A DNA stretch of 53,889 bases from Clostridia bacterium (GTDB taxonomy: Bacteria; Bacillota; Clostridia; Christensenellales; CAG-138). Every line of letters starts with the position of its first letter. Position 1 is the first letter of the stretch. The notes under the pieces were generated by a model, which was not told where the DNA came from, ran no database searches, and saw nothing but the letters and a program-made list of their open reading frames with translations. Location of the stretch: contig JAUNJX010000010.1 of assembly GCA_030533005.1 (NCBI GenBank), forward strand, positions 1 through 53,889, written 5' to 3'. The position numbers and the translations under genes were made by a program. Positions 51,330-53,889 of this stretch are shown here, piece by piece.

Positions 51330-53825
51330 TTACGCAAGCGGCAGATATTTTTCAATAAACACATCTTCGGGAAGCGGCCGGGAGTAATAATAGCCTTGTA
51401 CGAGCGTGCAGCCAACGTTGCGTAAGAAATCCAGCTGCTCGAAGGTTTCAATACCCTCGGCTACGGCTGTGATCTGCATTTTCTGCGCCAAATGCAGCGT
51501 ATGCGCAATGACGGTATCTGCGCGGCGGTTTGTTTCAAAATCCGCAAGAAATTCCTGATCCAGCTTGATGACGTCGATTTCCACATCCTTGAGCATGGTC
51601 AGCGACGAGTAGCCGGTGCCAAAGTCGTCGATGGCTACCGAAAAGCCGTTGTCACGCAAACGGCGCACCTGCGTTTGCAAAATATCCTTTCCGACGAGGA
51701 AAGCTGTTTCTGTCAGTTCGATTTCCACAAGCGCGTGCGAGATCCCGTATCGATCGACCGTTGCAACGACTTGATCCGGGAAATCGGGATTGTAAAGATG
51801 AACACGGGAGAAATTACAGGAGATGGGGCATATCTTTCGCCCTTCCGCAAGACAGCGGCGCAGGAAGCCGCACACCTGTTCCAGTACATAATAGTCAAGC
51901 TTGGTGATGAACCCCTTGTGTTCAAGCGCGTCGATGATCGGCCCAGCGGACATCACGGAGCCGTCTGGCTCAATGCGGCGCACCAGCGCTTCGGCGCCGC
52001 TGATTTGCTCCGTGCGAATATCGATCTTGGGCTGCAGGAAGATGACGTACTCGTTATTCTGGAGCGATTTTTCAAAGCCGGAAAGCCAAGCAACCTCTTG
52101 TATCTGTGCTTCATGCAGCTTGTGATCGTATATGGCGATGTTGTTTTCGTAATTGCCTTTAACGGTGCGTTTGGCTACCGCTGCCTGATTGCGCAGAGCG
52201 GGGATGGGGAGGCTGCGGTCGGTGATCTCCACAATGCCGTAGCTTAACAGCAGCATATGCGCGGTCATTTGGCTGCGAACCGACTGATCCGTACTGCGAA
52301 CGCGCGCAAGGATGGCGTCAAACGATTCGCCGCAGAGCAGGCAAACGAAGTGATCGGCCTCTTGACGGGCGCACAATTCATTGTTACGGCAATTGCTGGA
52401 CAGGAGGGCGGCAATGCTTTTGAGCATGGCATCCCCGGCGTCCACGCCATTTGTAGCGTTATACTGGCTGAAAAAGTTCACGTCAAAATCGACAACGGCG
52501 CAGCATAGAGCTTCGGGCAGATCGCGGAGCAGCTCCGCACACTTGTCATCAAAGCCCTTGACGTTCAATAACCCTGTGAGATCATCCGTATAGGCGCGGC
52601 GCTCCAAAAACATCGCCTTGAACGCCTGCTGGCGCAGCGCTTGCGCCCGGCGGATAAGCCCGATGATCGTAATAAGGACAAAAAGCAGGATGCCTACATA
52701 GAAACCGGAGGAATAACCGTTTCGCAGCATATTCATTTTGTTCTTGAGATAAAAATCAGCGAGGGAAATGCTTTCCGCAAGCATAAATACGGATACGGCA
52801 ATGGAAAGCTCGGGCAGCTCTAAACGCTTAGTGCGGATTGCGGGCAGCCAAAGCGACAAATTGGTGGATAGAATGATGACGGCCATGAGTAAATGCAGCA
52901 CCCAAAGCGCCGTTTCAAAATTTACAAGGCCTGCCATATACAGCAAAATACGCAGCAATGCATAGCTGGAGGTGACGATGGAAATCATTCTGTAAAGCCG
53001 GCTGTACCGCGGCTGCATGTAGGCCAAAAACAGCGCCAGCGAAGTAGGCAGCAGATAGAACGAGCAGCCGAAAAGCAGATAGCTGATGCCCTTATTGGGT
53101 ATTACGAATTGCAACAAGCCGCTGTCGGAAAGCATCCATACAGTCGATAATAGCACAAGCAGGGAAAAGTAGAACGCAGCAGAGGCACGCACGTCGTTAT
53201 TGGCAGTCCACGCCAGACAAATGATGAACGCGGCTATACCGATAAGCGCTAAAAGCACGCTTACGATAAGAAGCGCCAGACGGCTATGCAGCAGATAGGT
53301 GACGATGGTGCTTTGATTGCCCAAAAGAAACGTATAGGGCGACAACCCTGTGCGTCCGCCAATGGGCGTGAGAGACACGGTGATGGTGGCGCCGTCGGCA
53401 TTTTCCGGCAAGGGTACAAGATTCCATACCGCACCGACGCCATGGCCATAGACGCGCTGCGGTGCTTCGCCATAGGTATAGGTCAATATGCCGTCGACCC
53501 ACACGCGCACGCTTTCGTTCTTTGTTTGGAAGCACAGCGACATGTCGTCTGGCAACGGCACGGGCAGGGTGTTGACAAGACGCAACGTCGTATCGAGACA
53601 ATCAGCCGCAGGACGCGACGCTTCTGATAGCGCAACGGATCCGTTTTCTGTTTCGGCGTACCAGCCGTCTGCAAGCATGACCGGAGAGGATCGCGTTAAA
53701 AGCGTACTTTCCAATGTTGTATTTGCAGCGAAATATAGAATCGCCATTGCCGCACATAGCAATGCCAGTAGAAAGAACAGGCGCGCAATCCGTTTGTCCG
53801 GAAAAGAGTTTTCTTTTACGATCAA
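51330..53825 (-). CDS. 7TM sensor with degenerate GGDEF and EAL domain
   Basis: 831-residue membrane-bound signalling protein. One hydrophobic segment (about 15-33), an extracytoplasmic beta-rich domain (about 35-175) and about seven further membrane segments (about 180-395) resemble the 7TMR-DISM layout for extracellular ligands. The GGDEF domain (about 410-565) is degenerate (QEADHF); the EAL domain (about 580-830) has EALVRR, SCNFS, IELTET, DDFGTGYSS, IKLD, AEGIET and QGYYYSRP, so phosphodiesterase activity is likely. The start is a TTG at 53825 with only a distant GGAAG, hence uncertain. Its promoter probably lies in or beyond the last 64 bases. Confidence 0.85.
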   Translation of the reverse strand: MIVKENSFPDKRIARLFFLLALLCAAMAILYFAANTTLESTLLTRSSPVMLADGWYAETENGSVALSEASRPAADCLDTTLRLVNTLPVPLPDDMSLCFQTKNESVRVWVDGILTYTYGEAPQRVYGHGVGAVWNLVPLPENADGATITVSLTPIGGRTGLSPYTFLLGNQSTIVTYLLHSRLALLIVSVLLALIGIAAFIICLAWTANNDVRASAAFYFSLLVLLSTVWMLSDSGLLQFVIPNKGISYLLFGCSFYLLPTSLALFLAYMQPRYSRLYRMISIVTSSYALLRILLYMAGLVNFETALWVLHLLMAVIILSTNLSLWLPAIRTKRLELPELSIAVSVFMLAESISLADFYLKNKMNMLRNGYSSGFYVGILLFVLITIIGLIRRAQALRQQAFKAMFLERRAYTDDLTGLLNVKGFDDKCAELLRDLPEALCCAVVDFDVNFFSQYNATNGVDAGDAMLKSIAALLSSNCRNNELCARQEADHFVCLLCGESFDAILARVRSTDQSVRSQMTAHMLLLSYGIVEITDRSLPIPALRNQAAVAKRTVKGNYENNIAIYDHKLHEAQIQEVAWLSGFEKSLQNNEYVIFLQPKIDIRTEQISGAEALVRRIEPDGSVMSAGPIIDALEHKGFITKLDYYVLEQVCGFLRRCLAEGRKICPISCNFSRVHLYNPDFPDQVVATVDRYGISHALVEIELTETAFLVGKDILQTQVRRLRDNGFSVAIDDFGTGYSSLTMLKDVEIDVIKLDQEFLADFETNRRADTVIAHTLHLAQKMQITAVAEGIETFEQLDFLRNVGCTLVQGYYYSRPLPEDVFIEKYLPLA

Positions 53826-53889
53826 TGTGCTCTCGCTCTTCCTTTTCGTATTTTTTCGTAAAATAATAGCTGCACCTGCGTTTGTGGTA

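Overview
The window reads as a chromosomal stretch of an anaerobic, low- to mid-GC Gram-positive bacterium of the class Clostridia; the order cannot be fixed from sequence alone, though the gene mix resembles gut Christensenellales-type genomes. Reasons: strong AGGAGG-type ribosome binding sites, frequent GTG/TTG starts, an AraR-type GntR/LacI repressor, a NupOPQ/BMP nucleoside transporter, a PerR/rubrerythrin/high-molecular-weight rubredoxin oxygen-defence set, an electron-confurcating EtfAB/lactate dehydrogenase set, a TipA-type MerR regulator and many GGDEF/EAL proteins. I see no phage, insertion sequence, CRISPR array, tRNA or rRNA. Coding density is high.

Layout. 1-1911: 3' end of a secreted cell-wall amidase, an ECF transporter S component, and a convergent tRNA m6A37 methyltransferase. 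1998-7060: L-arabinose operon araR-araB-araA-araD closed by a strong terminator. 7071-10908 (minus): three overlapping genes for a leucine-rich-repeat protein, a metallopeptidase-like/VWA protein and a MoxR-type AAA ATPase. 11132-12244: Ldh2/malate-type dehydrogenase. 12372-16961: nucleoside ABC transporter with the binding lipoprotein last, ended by a 36-bp perfect palindrome. 17034-23191 (minus): membrane YhfC protein, an E2-like acyltransferase without its catalytic His, an acyl-CoA ligase, an ABC exporter and a TauE permease. 23318-25337: oxidative-stress island in which two promoters carry the identical 19-bp palindrome. 25472-30111: etfB-etfA-lctD-larA lactate module. 30112-36104: a PAS-GGDEF-EAL-HDOD signalling protein, a possible small RNA, Nudix, GNAT, HAD, FolD and Ogt genes. 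36314-37647: an HD-domain protein and a self-regulated TipA-like regulator. 37713-44667 (minus): shikimate/tyrosine operon. 44757-53825: a HlyIII membrane protein, a structured leader, then c-di-GMP proteins (REC-GGDEF*-EAL; PAS-GGDEF*-EAL-PAS-PAS-GGDEF; 7TM-GGDEF*-EAL; * = degenerate) and an AAA ATPase.

How they work together. The aro operon encodes DAHP synthase, prephenate dehydrogenase, AroB, AroA, AroC, chorismate mutase and a fused AroE-AroK, that is, nearly the whole route from central metabolism to tyrosine (dehydroquinase is absent here). Upstream lies a previously unlabelled 28-codon leader peptide with eight tyrosine codons, followed by mutually exclusive RNA pairings and an intrinsic terminator: a textbook ribosome-mediated tyrosine attenuator, and the most striking element of the window. 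The lactate module would let the cell oxidise both lactate stereoisomers with NAD+ by confurcation. The PerR island would sense peroxide and express rubredoxin-type reductases. The cluster of c-di-GMP enzymes with mostly degenerate GGDEF domains suggests mainly phosphodiesterase output with input from phosphorelay, PAS ligands and an extracellular domain.

Both stretches longer than 300 bases without an ordinary gene (32233-32684 and 44405-44756) are accounted for: the first holds a promoter, a terminator-bearing minus-strand transcript candidate and otherwise nothing recognisable; the second holds the tyrosine attenuator and two divergent promoters.
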